A DNA stretch of 30,105 nucleotides, taken from positions 151,102 to 181,206 of the forward strand of contig FR892668.1 in NCBI GenBank assembly GCA_000433535.1. The letters are read 5' to 3'. The translations under genes and the position numbers were made by a program. How positions within the stretch are numbered: position 1 is the first letter of the stretch; each line of letters opens with the position of its first letter. Origin of the DNA: Dorea sp. CAG:317 (GTDB lineage: Bacteria; Bacillota; Clostridia; Lachnospirales; Lachnospiraceae). The notes under the pieces were generated by a model that was not told the origin of the DNA, did not search any database, and worked only from the letters and a program-made list of their open reading frames with translations. Positions 29,957-30,105 of this stretch are shown here, piece by piece.

Positions 29957-30105
29957 ATGATAACTGGAACGATTGTATTAGAAGGTGGAGCAACAAGAGG
30001 CGTCTTTACTTCAGGCATATTAGATTATTTAATGGAAGAAGATTTGTATTTTTATCATGTGATCGGCGTGTCTGCCGGTTCATGTAACGGTGTAGATTAT
30101 GTATC
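29957..30105 (+). CDS. Patatin-like phospholipase, 5' part only
   Basis: The first 49 codons of a gene cut by the window end. The oxyanion-hole motif reads EGGATRGVFTSG near residues 9-20 and the nucleophile elbow is GVSAGSCNG, with the serine at about 41, both diagnostic of patatin-like serine hydrolases. GAAGGAGGG lies before the ATG. These are lipid acyl hydrolases of mostly unknown physiological role in Clostridia. The catalytic aspartate would lie beyond the window. Confidence 0.88.
   Translation, partial: MITGTIVLEGGATRGVFTSGILDYLMEEDLYFYHVIGVSAGSCNGVDYV

Overview
The window is about 30 kb of a low-GC Firmicute chromosome, most likely a spore-forming gut Lachnospiraceae (Mediterraneibacter/Dorea/Coprococcus type; genus not provable from the sequence). 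Reasons: strong AGGAGG ribosome sites, Firmicute-style infC-rpmI-rplT with a terminator in its leader, a GerA/SpoVAF spore germination protein, an alpha-hydroxy-acid oxidase of clostridial type, and a Y-family polymerase paired with a YolD-like protein. Most of the window is ordinary housekeeping sequence, with one foreign-looking island and several smaller oddities.

Layout. 1-4840: thrS, a DUF1540 cysteine-rich protein, an AI-2E family permease and metA. 4841-7232: an AT-richer arsenic-type cassette (arsR, YraQ/ArsP-like permease, small thioredoxin-like protein) with three ArsR-type operators. It ends in a scar where the first residues of arsC run into a fragment of a MATE transporter, followed by a frameshifted membrane-protein gene. 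7813-11872: alpha-hydroxy-acid oxidase, an SOS-type promoter driving a Y-family polymerase and YolD-like partner, and a degenerate tyrosine-recombinase-like protein. 12149-17431: AGCS alanine/glycine symporter, dUTPase, GerA/SpoVAF protein, DegV lipid-binding protein and a B3/B4-domain protein. 17514-18872 (minus): NSS sodium-dependent transporter. 19010-20394: infC-rpmI-rplT behind an L20-type attenuator, with infC probably starting at AUU. 20455-24062: a heterodimeric ABC exporter.

24162-24458 (minus) is a small gene with an in-frame UGA at codon 31, a strong ribosome site and a hairpin just after the UGA that fits the bacterial SECIS rules as I know them. I read it as a candidate selenoprotein that ordinary ORF calling misses; a nonsense-mutated gene is the alternative. 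Then follow a cysteine hydrolase, a GNAT acetyltransferase, luxS (minus), a histidine phosphatase, trpS, an ABC-F protein (minus) and the start of a patatin-like phospholipase cut by the window end.

Functional links: metA (acetyl type by its residue 111) and luxS both serve methionine/activated-methyl metabolism; thrS, trpS, infC, rpmI, rplT and the ABC-F protein serve translation; the polymerase and YolD form an SOS module. The observations most worth following are the UGA-containing gene, the in-frame triplicated segment of the arsenic-type permease, and the arsC/MATE scar. No tRNA, rRNA, CRISPR array or intact insertion sequence was seen.
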